DNA from: CAXBMB01 sp963976695
GTDB lineage: Bacteria > Pseudomonadota > Alphaproteobacteria > Kiloniellales > DSM-21159
Direction of reading: 5' to 3'
Length of the DNA: 64,000 nt
NCBI GenBank assembly: GCA_963976695.1
Contig: CAXBMB010000010.1
Coordinates: 1 to 64,000 of the forward strand
The translations under genes and the position numbers were made by a program. The notes under the pieces are model-generated. The model was not told the origin of the DNA. It did no database searches and saw only the letters and a program-made list of their open reading frames with translations. This document shows, piece by piece, positions 16,171 through 25,352 of the stretch (the first letter of the stretch is position 1; every line of letters begins with the position of its first letter).

Positions 16171-16869
16171 TCACCGCCGCGCCGGGCTGCCTTCGTCATC
16201 GTCGACAAGGTCTTCGCCGAAATCTTCGTCCAGTAAATCGAATTCGGCCTGCGCCGCATCGTCATCATCATCCAGCGGCGCTTCGGCCGCCTCCATCGCC
16301 GGCAAAAGTCCCCGTTCGCCAAGCGACGTAATGGCCGGACGGCTGTCCATCAGTCCCGCCGCCTTCAACTCCTCCAACCCCGGCAGCGACTCCAGGCTCT
16401 CCAGGTTGAAGTGGTCCAGGAAGGCGGTGGTGGTGCCCCAAGTGAGCGGCCTTCCCGGCGTGCGACGCCGTCCGCGCGGCCGCACCCACTGGGCTTCCAG
16501 CAGGGTATCAAGGGTTCCTTTGGACAAGGCCACCCCACGCACTTCCTCTATTTCGCCGCGCGTGATGGGTTGATGAAACGCGATGATCGCCAGGGTCTCC
16601 AGCGCAGCCCGGGTCATCTTTTTCTGGGTCATGGTTTCCAGGGACATCAAGGGCGCGACGTCGGCGGCGGTGCGAAAGGCCCAGAGGTCCTCGATCTGTT
16701 CCAGCACCACGCCACGGTTGGCGTAGAGCCCCGACAGCTCCATCAGCATGCCGATCAGATCCGTGCCTTCCGGGAAAAAGCGCGCCAACTGCTTGGGACT
16801 CTGCGGCGCGCTTGCCGAAAAAAGCAGCGCCTCCAGCAACCGCATGTTCTCAAAACGGGAGTCGCTCAT
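16171..16869 (-). CDS. scpB: Segregation and condensation protein ScpB
   Basis: Winged-helix (kite) subunit that works with ScpA and SMC in chromosome condensation. The 232-residue protein has the family opening RLLEALLFSASAPQSPKQLA, the segment TRAALETLAIIAFHQPITRGEIEEVRGV, and PGRPLTWGTT in the second winged helix. The acidic C-terminal extension (EAPLDDDDDAAQAEFDLL) is variable. It overlaps scpA by four bases. Confidence 0.95.
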   Translation of the reverse strand: MSDSRFENMRLLEALLFSASAPQSPKQLARFFPEGTDLIGMLMELSGLYANRGVVLEQIEDLWAFRTAADVAPLMSLETMTQKKMTRAALETLAIIAFHQPITRGEIEEVRGVALSKGTLDTLLEAQWVRPRGRRRTPGRPLTWGTTTAFLDHFNLESLESLPGLEELKAAGLMDSRPAITSLGERGLLPAMEAAEAPLDDDDDAAQAEFDLLDEDFGEDLVDDDEGSPARR

Positions 16870-17714
16870 GACGGCTTGTCAGTCCCTGGTTGCGCGCCGG
16901 GGTCGAGCTGTGGAATTTCGGTCTCCTGCCGCTCGGCCTGGCGTAAGTAGATCGGCCCGTAGGTGCCGGCCTGCCGAATATCCAGCTTGCCGGACTTACA
17001 GAGTTCCAACGACGCGACGAAAGTCGAGGCGATTGCCGAGCGCAGCATGAGATTGTCCCTCAGTTCCGCCGGTAAAAAGGTCGACAGTTTCTGCCAGCCC
17101 GGAAGCCGCCCGACCAGAAAAGAGAGGCGCTCCAAGGCCTGCTCGACCGAGTAGAGGTTCATCGCGACGATCTTCAAACCCCGTGGCCCGGAGCGTTGCC
17201 GGGTAAAGCTGTAAGCCTTTAGAAGATCGTAGAGAGACGCCTGATAAGCGACTGTTTTTGCTTCTATTATCATCTCCGGCTGACCGCGTGGGAAGCGGCG
17301 GTATCCCAGCTGGGCGCGCGCCGCCAGGGCGTGCCCCGCATCGCGCATGGCCTGCAAGCGTTGCAGTTGAAACTTGAGCGCCGCGGCCATCTCCGCGCCG
17401 CTGGGCTCCTCCCCATCCGCTTCCAGATCCGGCAGCAGCAGGCGCGACTTCAGATAGGCCAGCCAAGCCGCCATCACCAGATAGTCGGCGGCCAGTTCAA
17501 GGCGCAACCGCCGCGCCGACTGAACAAATTCAAGATACTGATCGGCCAGTGCGAGGATGGAAATCTTCGTCAGATCGAGTTTTTGGTCCCGCGAAAGTTC
17601 CAGCAGCACGTCGATCGGCCCCTCATAGCCATCCAGGTCCAGCACCAGCTTTTCGCCAATACGGACCGGTGGCGGGGAATCTTCACTGAAAATTTCACCC
17701 TTCACCCTGCTCAC
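16866..17714 (-). CDS. scpA: Segregation and condensation protein ScpA
   Basis: Kleisin subunit bridging the SMC heads. The 282-residue protein contains the kleisin N-terminal phrase LDGYEGPIDVLLELSRDQKLDLTKISI (split across about residues 27-53), YLVMAAWLAYLKSRLLLP, and the C-terminal winged-helix region ending with LCKSGKLDIRQAGTYGPIYL. It is followed with a four-base overlap by scpB, the standard arrangement. Confidence 0.95.
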   Translation of the reverse strand: MSRVKGEIFSEDSPPPVRIGEKLVLDLDGYEGPIDVLLELSRDQKLDLTKISILALADQYLEFVQSARRLRLELAADYLVMAAWLAYLKSRLLLPDLEADGEEPSGAEMAAALKFQLQRLQAMRDAGHALAARAQLGYRRFPRGQPEMIIEAKTVAYQASLYDLLKAYSFTRQRSGPRGLKIVAMNLYSVEQALERLSFLVGRLPGWQKLSTFLPAELRDNLMLRSAIASTFVASLELCKSGKLDIRQAGTYGPIYLRQAERQETEIPQLDPGAQPGTDKPS

Positions 17715-17826
17715 CCCATTTATCCCGGCTCACGCCGCCAATCCCACGGCCGCGCCTCGGGATTGCGGAAAGCAGATTAGCGGCTGTGGCGCGGCCTTGT
17801 CGAGCAGCAGCGGCAAAGTTCTTCGC

Positions 17827-18837
17827 CTAACCCAGCAAGGCCTTGTATTCACGCCCTGCTTCCGCCGGATCAACCGGGGTGTGGCGGGCAAGACTTTCGG
17901 CCGAGCGCCAGCGCCGAACCGCCGCGGCGTCGAGCGGACCGACCTGGGTCATCACCGCATCCATCTCCCGCGCGTCGCCATTGCAGTGGAGAACCAGATC
18001 ACAGCCGGCCTGGAGGCTGGCTTTCGCCCGGCTGGCCAAATCGCCTTGCAGCGCCTGCATCGACAGATCGTCCGACATCAACAGGCCATCGAAGCCGATG
18101 TCGCTTCGAATCACCTGCTGGATTACGGCGGCGGAGGTGGTGGCGGGCCGCTGGGGGTCGAGGGCGGTGAAAATAACGTGAGCAGTCATCCCCAAGGCGA
18201 GATCAGACAGTGCCTTGAACGCGGCGAAGTCGCTGTCACGCAGCACCGCAAGCGACTGGGTGACCCGCGGCAGAGACAGGTGGCTGTCCACCGGCGCCCT
18301 GCCGTGCCCCGGCAAATGCTTGATCACCGGCAGCACGCCCCCGGCCATCAGACCTTCGGCGCCCGCCCGGCCCAAGGCCACCACCCCAGCCGGATCGGCG
18401 GCGAAGGCCCGGTCGCCGATGACGCCGTGCCCCTCCGGCAGCAGCAGGTCCAGGCAGGGCCAGCAGTCGACGTTGAAGCCCAGGGGAAACAGGTCGGCGG
18501 CCAGCAACCGGCCATGCAGCCAGGCTGCCCGCCGGCCTTGTTGCGGATCGCGCTCATACAGCTCGCCAATGCGCCGCGCCGCCGGAAGCTCCCGCCAATG
18601 CGGCGCGCGCAGCCGCTGCACCCGGCCGCCTTCCTGGTCAACCAGCACCAGCGCCTGATGGTCCACGGTTTCCCGCAGATCCCTGATCAGCGCGCGCACC
18701 TGCTCGGGATCATCGATGTTGCGGGCAAACAGGATAAAACCCAACGGCGCGGCGGCGCGAAAAAAATCTCTTTCCCCGGCGGTGAGCCGCAGGCCAGCGC
18801 AGCCAAAAATCGCAGCGGAGGGGAGCGTTTGGGCCAT
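17827..18837 (-). CDS. nagZ: Beta-N-acetylhexosaminidase NagZ
   Basis: Cytoplasmic GH3 enzyme that removes GlcNAc from anhydromuropeptides during cell-wall recycling. The 336-residue product contains LVDQEGGRVQRL, the catalytic-loop phrase KHLPGHGRAPVDSHLSLP with the Asp-His dyad, and the nucleophile region LLMSDDLSMQAL. The start MAQTLPSAAIFG at 18837 was chosen over an in-frame start at 18927 because GAGGAA precedes it and the upstream 30 residues cross a terminator. It belongs to the nagZ-scpA-scpB minus-strand set. Confidence 0.95.
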   Translation of the reverse strand: MAQTLPSAAIFGCAGLRLTAGERDFFRAAAPLGFILFARNIDDPEQVRALIRDLRETVDHQALVLVDQEGGRVQRLRAPHWRELPAARRIGELYERDPQQGRRAAWLHGRLLAADLFPLGFNVDCWPCLDLLLPEGHGVIGDRAFAADPAGVVALGRAGAEGLMAGGVLPVIKHLPGHGRAPVDSHLSLPRVTQSLAVLRDSDFAAFKALSDLALGMTAHVIFTALDPQRPATTSAAVIQQVIRSDIGFDGLLMSDDLSMQALQGDLASRAKASLQAGCDLVLHCNGDAREMDAVMTQVGPLDAAAVRRWRSAESLARHTPVDPAEAGREYKALLG

Positions 18838-18886
18838 CTTGAGTTCCTCAAAAGAACGGGCCGAAAGGAAAGGCCCGGCGGAACAG

Positions 18887-18922
18887 AAAAAGGGACGCCG
18901 GAAAAGCCTGTCGTCCCTTTTT
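18887..18922 (-). terminator. Intrinsic terminator between the SPOR gene and nagZ
   Basis: Perfect 11-base arms AAAAAGGGACG (18887-18897) and CGTCCCTTTTT (18912-18922) form a hairpin that has T-runs in both directions. It sits directly after the SPOR gene stop (minus strand). A second GC stem, CGGGCC with GGCCCG near 18857-18877, follows in the nagZ leader. Confidence 0.75.
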
Positions 18923-19006
18923 CGCACCGCTTCAGATCGCGCTATTGGCGGACGCCTGACGACAGAGCCGGCGCGCCCGGCGCTTCTTCCCCCCGTCGAT
19001 TACCAG

Positions 19007-20257
19007 CTAGCGCTGCTTGACGATGCAGTCCCCGCCCGCCTGCTTCAAGCGCAAGCAGAGATCCTGCGCCGTTGACTTGTTTGGAAAGGGACCGGTCTGG
19101 ATCCGATAGTAGGTCCCCCGGGTGCCCAAGTCGGCCTTCTGCACCAGCAGGGGAAGCGCACCCAGCAATGCGCTGTACTTCTTTTGCACCCGATTCCATT
19201 CTGACTGCGCCGCAGTTTCCGACTTCACCGCCGCCAACTGCATGATAAAGGCCCCCTTGGGCGGCTCCGGAACGGAGGGAACCGCCGCAACCGTCGTCGT
19301 GGCGGCGGTCATCTTCTTCGACGTCGCGCTCGCATCAGGCTTGGCCAGCAGGCTTTCGACCTTCTTGACCGGCGCTTCCGCCTCGACCGGCTTTTTGACG
19401 TCTTCCGCCGGTTTTTGGCTGACGACCGGATCGGCGGCCTTGGCTTGCGTGCCGCCCAGCGGCCCCTGAATGTCGTCGATCGGTTGGTCGGCGGGCTGCG
19501 GGGCTTGCTTGGCGTCACGCCGCACGGTTGGCGGTTCGGGAATGGTCGGCGGCTCTGGGATGACCGGCGCGGCCGGTTGGACCGCCGACCTGCTCCCGCC
19601 CTTGTCCACGTCGGTCAGCAGACTTTCCGCGCCCGCCGAGGGGCTTGGCTCGTCCGTCCCGCTCAATTCCAGTCGCGGCGGTTCGCCAATGGTGGCATCC
19701 GCCACGCTCCCCAAGCTTTGCGGCGATGGCGTGGTCGCCTCCGGCATCGCGCCCTCCAGGGGTGATCCAGGCAGCTGCGGCGCTTCGGACGGCGGTAAAA
19801 GATTGCCCTCGCGTTCGCCGCCATCGGCTTCGTTAAGGAATACCTTGTCTTGGTTGAGGACCTCCATGCCGCCGCGATCTTCCGGTCGTTCCTTTTCCGC
19901 GCCCTCCGGCGCGGCCACCACCGGAATCGAGCCTTCCGAGCCGCCCGAACCCACGGCCAGGTTATAGGCATAAAGCAGAATGCCGCCAAATCCGGCCAAG
20001 GCGATGAAGGCAATGATCAGGGGGACCATCTTGCTGCGCCGGGGCGAACCGGCAAGACTGGGGTCGCCATCCAGGTCGTAGGGATCCATCTCATAGGAAC
20101 TTTGGTGCGCGCCGAAGTAGTCTTCCGACCCCTCCGGATCGGGAGTCGGAGCAGCGCCAGGACCTCTGCCTTGCGCGCCACGCTCATCGCTATCCAGAAA
20201 AGGCTTTGGCGCCTGTCGTCCGGGAAAGTTAGGGTCGTTGTCGCCTTGTCGTGCCAT
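19007..20257 (-). CDS. SPOR-domain membrane protein
   Basis: A 416-residue bitopic protein of the division envelope. A cytoplasmic, charged N-terminus (about 75 residues) is followed by one membrane segment (VPLIIAFIALAGFGGILLYA, about 78-97). A long periplasmic proline/acid-rich linker with PEPPTIPEPPTV-type repeats leads to a C-terminal SPOR domain (from about 335: GAFIMQLAAVKSETAAQSEW to CLRLKQAGGDCIVK). SPOR domains bind denuded peptidoglycan at the septum. Its start codon shares one base with the argS stop (20257), so the two are coupled. The precise role of this protein is inferred from the domain. Confidence 0.88.
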   Translation of the reverse strand: MARQGDNDPNFPGRQAPKPFLDSDERGAQGRGPGAAPTPDPEGSEDYFGAHQSSYEMDPYDLDGDPSLAGSPRRSKMVPLIIAFIALAGFGGILLYAYNLAVGSGGSEGSIPVVAAPEGAEKERPEDRGGMEVLNQDKVFLNEADGGEREGNLLPPSEAPQLPGSPLEGAMPEATTPSPQSLGSVADATIGEPPRLELSGTDEPSPSAGAESLLTDVDKGGSRSAVQPAAPVIPEPPTIPEPPTVRRDAKQAPQPADQPIDDIQGPLGGTQAKAADPVVSQKPAEDVKKPVEAEAPVKKVESLLAKPDASATSKKMTAATTTVAAVPSVPEPPKGAFIMQLAAVKSETAAQSEWNRVQKKYSALLGALPLLVQKADLGTRGTYYRIQTGPFPNKSTAQDLCLRLKQAGGDCIVKQR

Positions 20258-22023
20258 CAGCGCATTTCCTCCACTGGCTCCACCCCGTAAATCCGTAATC
20301 CTGAGGCTATCACGCCCGCCGTGGCCTTCAACAGCGCCATCCGCGCCGCAGTGACCTCGCGGTCTTCCTCAATCAGGAACCGCAGGCTGGCATCGCCCTT
20401 GCCCTTCGTCCAGAGGGCATGAAAAGCCGCCGCCACCTCCTGCAGGAAAAAGGCGATCCGATGCGGCTCCTTCACCTCGGCGGCGGCTTCGATCAAGCGC
20501 GGCCAACTGGCCAGCTGTTTAATCAACGCCAGTTCGCCCGGGTCGCGCAAGCGCGACAGCGGGGCGGCCGCCAAAGCCTCGGATTGCTGGTCGATGGAGG
20601 CGAAGGCCTCGCCCGCATGGCGCAGCACGGAACAGGCCCGGGCGTGGGCGTACTGCACATAAAACACCGGATTGTCCTTCGACTGCTCCTTAACCTTGTC
20701 CAGGTCAAAGTCCAGCGTCGCGTCGTTCTTCCGGGTCAACATGATAAAGCGCAGCACGTCCTTGCCAACCTCCTCCACCACCTCTTGCAGGGTGATGAAG
20801 TTGCCGGAGCGCTTGGACATCTTAACCTCCTGGCCGTGCCGGGTCAGCTTGACCAGTTGACACAGCAGGATGCTCAGCTCGCCCTTTTCCTCGGTCAGGG
20901 CCCGCACCGCCGCCTTCATCCGCTTGACGTAGCCGCCGTGGTCAGCGCCTAGAATATCCACCTGCTGGGCAAACCCGCGCCGATACTTTTGCAGGTGATA
21001 GGCCATGTCATTGGCAAAATAGGTCCAGGAGCCGTCGGACTTCTTCAACGGCCGGTCGACGTCGTCACCGAACTGGGTGGCGCGGAACAGTGTCTGCGGC
21101 CGCGGCTCCCAGTCGTCAGGCAACTTGCCTTTCGGTGGCGGCAGCACGCCAACATAGACCAAATCGCGCTTTTCCAGAGTCTCCAGCACGTCGTTGACCG
21201 CGCCGGCCTCGACCAGTGCGCGCTCGGAGGTAAAGACATCCTGCCGGATGCCGGCGGCGGCAAGATCGGCGCGCACCTGCGTCATCATGGCGTCAATGGC
21301 GAAGGGACGCACCACCGGGAGCCACACCGCCTCGTCGACCGACATCCACTTGTCGCCGTCGCGCACCGCCAGGGCCTGCCCCACCGGGACCAGATAGCTG
21401 CCGGGATAGTAGCCTTCCGGAATCTCGCCGATGTCCTCGCCCCTGGCTTCGCGATATCGCAGGTAAACCGTGCGCCCCAGGGTGTCCACCTGGGATCCGG
21501 CGTCGTTGATGTAGTATTCGCGCGTCACGTCATAGCCCGCGGTTTCCAGCAACGACGCCAGCGCATCGCCCACCACGGCGCCGCGCGCGTGTCCGACGGT
21601 CAGCGGACCGGTGGGATTGGCGGAGACATACTCGACATTGACGGCTTGGCCCTGGCCCAGGTCCGAACGGCCAAAGGCGTCACCGGCCCGCAGCATCTGT
21701 CCGAGGTATGCCTGCCAGAAATCCGCCGCCAGGCGCAGGTTTATAAACCCGGGGCCGGCAACCTCGGCAGCCACGACCCGCTCTTCCGCCGCCAGCAGGG
21801 ACACCAGCTTTTGCGCCAGATCACGGGGTTTCACACCCGCCGCCTTGGCCAGCACCATGGCCGCGTTGCTGGACAGATCGCCATGGCTGGGATCGCGCGG
21901 AGGCTCCACCGTGACGCGGCTGGTATCCAACCCGTTGGGCAGATCGCCCGAGTTGGCCATGACATCAATCTTGGCAAGAACAACGTTACGGAAGTCTTTG
22001 AATAGGTTCATTTTATCGTTCAA
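20257..22023 (-). CDS. argS: Arginyl-tRNA synthetase
   Basis: Class I synthetase charging tRNA-Arg. The 588-residue product shows NPTGPLTVGHARG (the HIGH-type motif, about residues 132-144), VKMSKRSGNFITL (the KMSKS loop) and the DALR anticodon-binding domain at the C-terminus ending GLRIYGVEPVEEM. An internal ATG (MNLFKDF, 22011) is a plausible alternative start. It lies just downstream of the dGTPase gene on the minus strand and is coupled to the SPOR gene. Confidence 0.97.
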   Translation of the reverse strand: MNDKMNLFKDFRNVVLAKIDVMANSGDLPNGLDTSRVTVEPPRDPSHGDLSSNAAMVLAKAAGVKPRDLAQKLVSLLAAEERVVAAEVAGPGFINLRLAADFWQAYLGQMLRAGDAFGRSDLGQGQAVNVEYVSANPTGPLTVGHARGAVVGDALASLLETAGYDVTREYYINDAGSQVDTLGRTVYLRYREARGEDIGEIPEGYYPGSYLVPVGQALAVRDGDKWMSVDEAVWLPVVRPFAIDAMMTQVRADLAAAGIRQDVFTSERALVEAGAVNDVLETLEKRDLVYVGVLPPPKGKLPDDWEPRPQTLFRATQFGDDVDRPLKKSDGSWTYFANDMAYHLQKYRRGFAQQVDILGADHGGYVKRMKAAVRALTEEKGELSILLCQLVKLTRHGQEVKMSKRSGNFITLQEVVEEVGKDVLRFIMLTRKNDATLDFDLDKVKEQSKDNPVFYVQYAHARACSVLRHAGEAFASIDQQSEALAAAPLSRLRDPGELALIKQLASWPRLIEAAAEVKEPHRIAFFLQEVAAAFHALWTKGKGDASLRFLIEEDREVTAARMALLKATAGVIASGLRIYGVEPVEEMR

Positions 22024-22032
22024 AACTGGAGA

Positions 22033-23214
22033 TTAGATACGGACATAAGGATCAAAAACTTTTTCATGGGCTTCCAAGGCGTAGCGGTCGGTCATGCCGG
22101 CAATGTAGTCAGCCACCACCCGCGCCTTGGCCTCGCGTCCAGCAGCCTGCTCCACCTTGAGACGCCACTGGTTGGGCAGGCAGTTGGGCTGGTCCAAGAA
22201 AACGTTAAAAAGATCCCGCACAACCCGGCGCACCTTAAAGGACATGCGGTTTACCTTGTAGTGGCGGTAAACGCGCTGGAAAAGAAAGTGACGAAGGGTT
22301 TTCTGGTTCTGCACCATGGTGTCGGAAAAGGCAACCGTGGCCCGCCCGGCGCGGCGAATGTCATCGGCGCTGTCTGGTCGCAGACCCTTCAATCGCCGCC
22401 CTGTTTCCGCCACCACGTCTTCAACCATGATCGAGATCAGCCGCCGAATGGCTTCATGGATGAGGCGGCCCTTTTCCAGCCCCGGGTAGAGATCCGCGAC
22501 CTGCTTGAACACCTCGCCAACAAACGGCAGCTCAAAAATTTCCTCCAGCTGGATCAACTCCGCGCGCAGGCCGTCATCGATATCGTGGTTGTTGTAGGCA
22601 ATGTCGTCGGAGAGCGCCGCGACCTGAGCCTCCAGGCCGGCGTAGCTGTCCAACTCCAAATCCATCTTCGCGTTGAACTCGGCAAAGGTGCGGCGAAGGT
22701 AACGTACCGGACCGTTGTGTTTGGCAAGCCCCTCCAGGCTTTCCCAGGTCAGATTCAAGCCGTCGAAAGCGGCGTAGCGCCCTTCCAGCTGCACCACCGT
22801 TCGAAAGGTTTGCTCATTGTGGTCAAACCCGCCCAACTCTTTCATCGCCGCCTGAAGCTCATGCTCGCCGGCATGGCCAAAGCAGGTGTGCCCTAGATCG
22901 TGAGCCAGGGCCAGGGCCTCGGCCAAATCCTGATCCAGCCGCAGGTCCCGCGCGATTGAGCGGGCGATCTGCGCGACCTCAAGCGAATGGGTCAGGCGGG
23001 TGCGGTAATAATCACCCTCGTGATAGACGAAAACCTGGGTTTTATACTGTAATTTGCGGAACGCGCCGGAGTGAACGATACGATCTCGATCCCGTTGGAA
23101 AACCGAACGCGTGGCGCTTTCGGGCTCGTTGACCAGACGACCGCGGCTGGCCGTTGCCTGGGTGGCATAGCAAGCAAGCTGCCCCTGAGGAATGGCGGAG
23201 TGATCTAAATCCAT
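22033..23214 (-). CDS. dgt: Deoxyguanosinetriphosphate triphosphohydrolase-like protein
   Basis: HD-domain enzyme that splits dNTPs into deoxynucleoside and triphosphate. The 393-residue protein has the HD metal site spread over TRLTHSLEVAQIAR, LAHDLGHTCFGHAGE (H-D pair) and ALSDDIAYNNHDIDDGL. The first motif region is preceded by RSVFQRDRDRIVHSGAFRKLQYKTQVF, typical for the family. The start at 23214 (MDLDHSAIPQGQ) was chosen because the 108 residues upstream in frame have no similarity to the family and cross the divergent promoter region toward erpA. It is followed at nine bases by argS. Confidence 0.93.
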   Translation of the reverse strand: MDLDHSAIPQGQLACYATQATASRGRLVNEPESATRSVFQRDRDRIVHSGAFRKLQYKTQVFVYHEGDYYRTRLTHSLEVAQIARSIARDLRLDQDLAEALALAHDLGHTCFGHAGEHELQAAMKELGGFDHNEQTFRTVVQLEGRYAAFDGLNLTWESLEGLAKHNGPVRYLRRTFAEFNAKMDLELDSYAGLEAQVAALSDDIAYNNHDIDDGLRAELIQLEEIFELPFVGEVFKQVADLYPGLEKGRLIHEAIRRLISIMVEDVVAETGRRLKGLRPDSADDIRRAGRATVAFSDTMVQNQKTLRHFLFQRVYRHYKVNRMSFKVRRVVRDLFNVFLDQPNCLPNQWRLKVEQAAGREAKARVVADYIAGMTDRYALEAHEKVFDPYVRI

Positions 23215-23654
23215 GAGCAAAAACCTACGCGCGGCCGCGATGGGCTGCAACGCGCAAATGCGGCGCGCCAAAAAAGCGTGCGCATTATCCACGCCCGTCC
23301 CGCTCAACCGCATCTGTGCGCGACGTTTTCGCCTATCGTGCGCATAGCTGCAATTCCCGCAGCAAGTCATTCCACCTCTTGGTTTGACAAGAAACCAACC
23401 TAAATTACACTGATGGGTCCCGGCGCCGTAAATCCGATAGCGAAACCTTTGCCCCGCAATGGACAGATGGCTGTGGTACAAGACTCGGTATCGGATCGAG
23501 GCAAGCCTGAATGGAACGGGGCGAACCGACGACGACACCGGACGTTACCCGACGACCCGCGTTTCTGGGCCTGGAAGTTCCCGCCCGGGCGCTGCTGGAA
23601 GGATCTCGGGTGAAAAGGCCCGCAGAACACAACCGACGAACGGACGAACGAGCC
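23215..23654. other. Divergent intergenic region between dgt and erpA
   Basis: These 440 bases have no supported gene, although an open frame extends upstream of erpA through part of it. They hold the erpA-directed promoter with an inverted repeat (listed separately), leaving an unusually long leader of roughly 240 bases before the erpA start. Confidence 0.5.
23379..23411 (+). promoter_or_regulatory. Promoter with operator-like inverted repeat upstream of erpA
   Basis: TTGACA (23384-23389, perfect -35) and TACACT (23406-23411, four of six for -10) are spaced by 16 bases. A perfect inverted repeat TTGGTTT-gacaag-AAACCAA (23379-23385 and 23392-23398) overlaps the -35 box, which is where a repressor dimer would block polymerase. 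The regulated gene downstream is the Fe-S carrier erpA. Confidence 0.55.
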
Positions 23655-24029
23655 ATGATTGAGGCGACTGAACAAACCGGCGCCACCACGACAAGCGAGC
23701 AGGCCTGCTTGCTGCTCAGCGAAAACGCCGCCAAGCGGATCGCTTACCTGGCGCAAATGGAAAAGCTACCCAAGGCCCAACTGCGCATTTCGGTCAGCGG
23801 CGGCGGCTGCTCCGGCTTCCAGTACCATTACGACTTTGACGCCCAGGTGAACGACGACGACCGTCTTTTCACCCGCGACCAGGCGGCGGTTGTAATCGAT
23901 GAAACGTCCCTGGAGCTGCTCAACGGTTCTGAAGTCGATTTTGTCGAGGACCTGATGGGCGCCTACTTCAAGATCGAGAACCCCAATGCCGCCAGTTCCT
24001 GTGGCTGCGGCTCCTCCTTTTCGGTCTAG
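23655..24029 (+). CDS. erpA: A-type iron-sulfur carrier protein ErpA-like (HesB/IscA family)
   Basis: Carrier that delivers Fe-S clusters to apoproteins. The 124-residue protein has the three family cysteines in RISVSGGGCSGFQYHY and SSCGCGSSFSV, and the ERPA-type sequence VVIDETSLELLNGSEVDFVEDLMGAYFKIENPNA. ATG 23655 (MIEATEQTG) is chosen because family members start shortly before the LSENAAKRI segment; the frame is open upstream to an ATG at 23511, but those residues do not resemble protein. It is divergent from dgt and stands alone before xth. IscA and ErpA cannot be fully told apart by reading, but the lone location away from isc genes favours ErpA. Confidence 0.9.
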   Translation: MIEATEQTGATTTSEQACLLLSENAAKRIAYLAQMEKLPKAQLRISVSGGGCSGFQYHYDFDAQVNDDDRLFTRDQAAVVIDETSLELLNGSEVDFVEDLMGAYFKIENPNAASSCGCGSSFSV

Positions 24030-24105
24030 CCGCCCGCGCCGCCGGCAGCGCAAAGGGCAATTCAGAACAGCAAGAAAACCCGCCAACCGTTTATTTATGC
24101 TGATG

Positions 24106-24136
24106 AAATCCCCATTGTTTTTTGGGGATTTTTTTT
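24106..24136 (+). terminator. Intrinsic terminator downstream of erpA
   Basis: AAATCCCC (24106-24113) pairs perfectly with GGGGATTT (24124-24131) and is followed by a run of T to 24136. It lies 77 bases after the erpA stop and isolates erpA from xth. Confidence 0.85.
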
Positions 24137-24288
24137 GCCCCACCGCCCGCCGGGCCAATTGGTCGACAAGGATGCTTTTCCTTTCATCCAATAGATGCCA
24201 CAAGATTGGCCTTGGATAGGTCGCCTTGTTCCGCTGCCCCGCCGCCGCCCCTGCTCCGAAATTCGAGGAAACAAGAGGACAGTCGATC

Positions 24289-25062
24289 ATGGTTAAGATT
24301 GCCACCTGGAACGTCAATTCGGTGAAAGCCCGTCTGCCCATCCTGTTGGATTGGCTGGCGCGCTTTTCCCCCGACATCGTGATGCTGCAGGAGCTCAAGG
24401 GCGTGGCGGAGAATTTCCCCAGGGGCGAGGTCGAGGCTTTGGGTTATCACGCGGCGGTGGTTGGGCAGAAGGCCTACAACGGCGTGGCGCTGCTGTCCAA
24501 GCAGCCCTTGGAAAAGATCGTCGACAGGCTGCCCGGCGATGACCAGGACGACCAGGCGCGCTATGTCGAGGCGACAACCTTTGGACTGCGCGTCGCCTCG
24601 CTTTATCTGCCCAATGGCAATCCGGTGGACAGCGACAAATATCCATACAAGCTGCGCTGGATGGCGCGCCTCCAGCAACAGGCCCAAGCCGCCCTGGCAA
24701 GCGAACAACCGGTGGTTTTCGCCGGCGATTACAACATCATCCCGGAAGATCAGGACTGTTATGATCCCAAGGTCTGGGAAGACGACGCGCTCTTTCGCCT
24801 GGAAAGCCGCAAAGCCTTCCGCCGACTGATCAATCTGGGATATGTGGACGCTTTTCGCGCCCTGAACCAAGACTCGGACGCCTACACCTTTTGGGACTAC
24901 CAGCGCGGTGCCTGGCAAAGGAACCACGGCATCCGAATCGATCACCAGTTGCTGTCTCCGCAAGCGGCGGACCGGCTGCAGAAGGTTGGCATCGATAAGG
25001 CGCTCAGGGATTTGCCGAAGGCCTCCGACCACACCCCGCTGTGGATCGAACTGGCCGACTGA
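24289..25062 (+). CDS. xth: Exodeoxyribonuclease III
   Basis: AP endonuclease and 3'-5' exonuclease of base-excision repair. The 257-residue product shows the ordered EEP-family motifs: IATWNVNSVKARL (N-terminus), LQELKG (metal-binding glutamate), VVFAGDYNIIPED (catalytic Asp-Asn), RIDHQLLSP and the terminal SDHTPLWIEL (catalytic Asp-His). The start ATG at 24289 has AGAGGA about nine bases upstream. It is preceded by the erpA terminator. Confidence 0.95.
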   Translation: MVKIATWNVNSVKARLPILLDWLARFSPDIVMLQELKGVAENFPRGEVEALGYHAAVVGQKAYNGVALLSKQPLEKIVDRLPGDDQDDQARYVEATTFGLRVASLYLPNGNPVDSDKYPYKLRWMARLQQQAQAALASEQPVVFAGDYNIIPEDQDCYDPKVWEDDALFRLESRKAFRRLINLGYVDAFRALNQDSDAYTFWDYQRGAWQRNHGIRIDHQLLSPQAADRLQKVGIDKALRDLPKASDHTPLWIELAD

Positions 25063-25129
25063 GTCCCACCGAACCCCACCGTACCTCACCGACATTGAGC
25101 CGCGCGGGCCCCGGGGCCAGGCCCCAGGT

Positions 25130-25166
25130 CCAAGCCTGGACCAAACCGGAGCCAAGCCTGGACCAA
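25130..25166. repeat. 15-bp direct repeat pair downstream of xth
   Basis: CCAAGCCTGGACCAA occurs at 25130-25144 and again at 25152-25166, a 22-base period. The first copy is also part of the inverted repeat GGTCCA-agcc-TGGACC (25127-25142). It lies in the 290-base gap between xth and the PAS protein gene, whose right half is AT-rich and probably carries the promoter of the PAS gene. Confidence 0.6.
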
Positions 25167-25352
25167 GCGCCGGACCCGGCGCGGTCGAATTTTCTCGGTA
25201 CAAATTCTTCTTTTGCGCTTCTTTTCAAAATATTAGGAAATTAAGTCTAATTTTAGAGAAATCCTCCATTTTCCCCCGTTCCCAAGAAAACCGAAATCGC
25301 GGTAAACTTGCTGAGACAACAACTTTCACAATCTTCAATCAGTAGGTGTCCA

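Noticed and set aside
23511..23654. N-terminal extension of ErpA by 48 residues
   Set aside because: The extension is unlike any A-type carrier and is followed by a normal family start at 23655, so the open frame is probably chance.
25063..25352. Insertion-sequence remnant after xth
   Set aside because: The region has direct repeats and GC-rich hairpins but no transposase fragment, terminal inverted repeats or target duplication.
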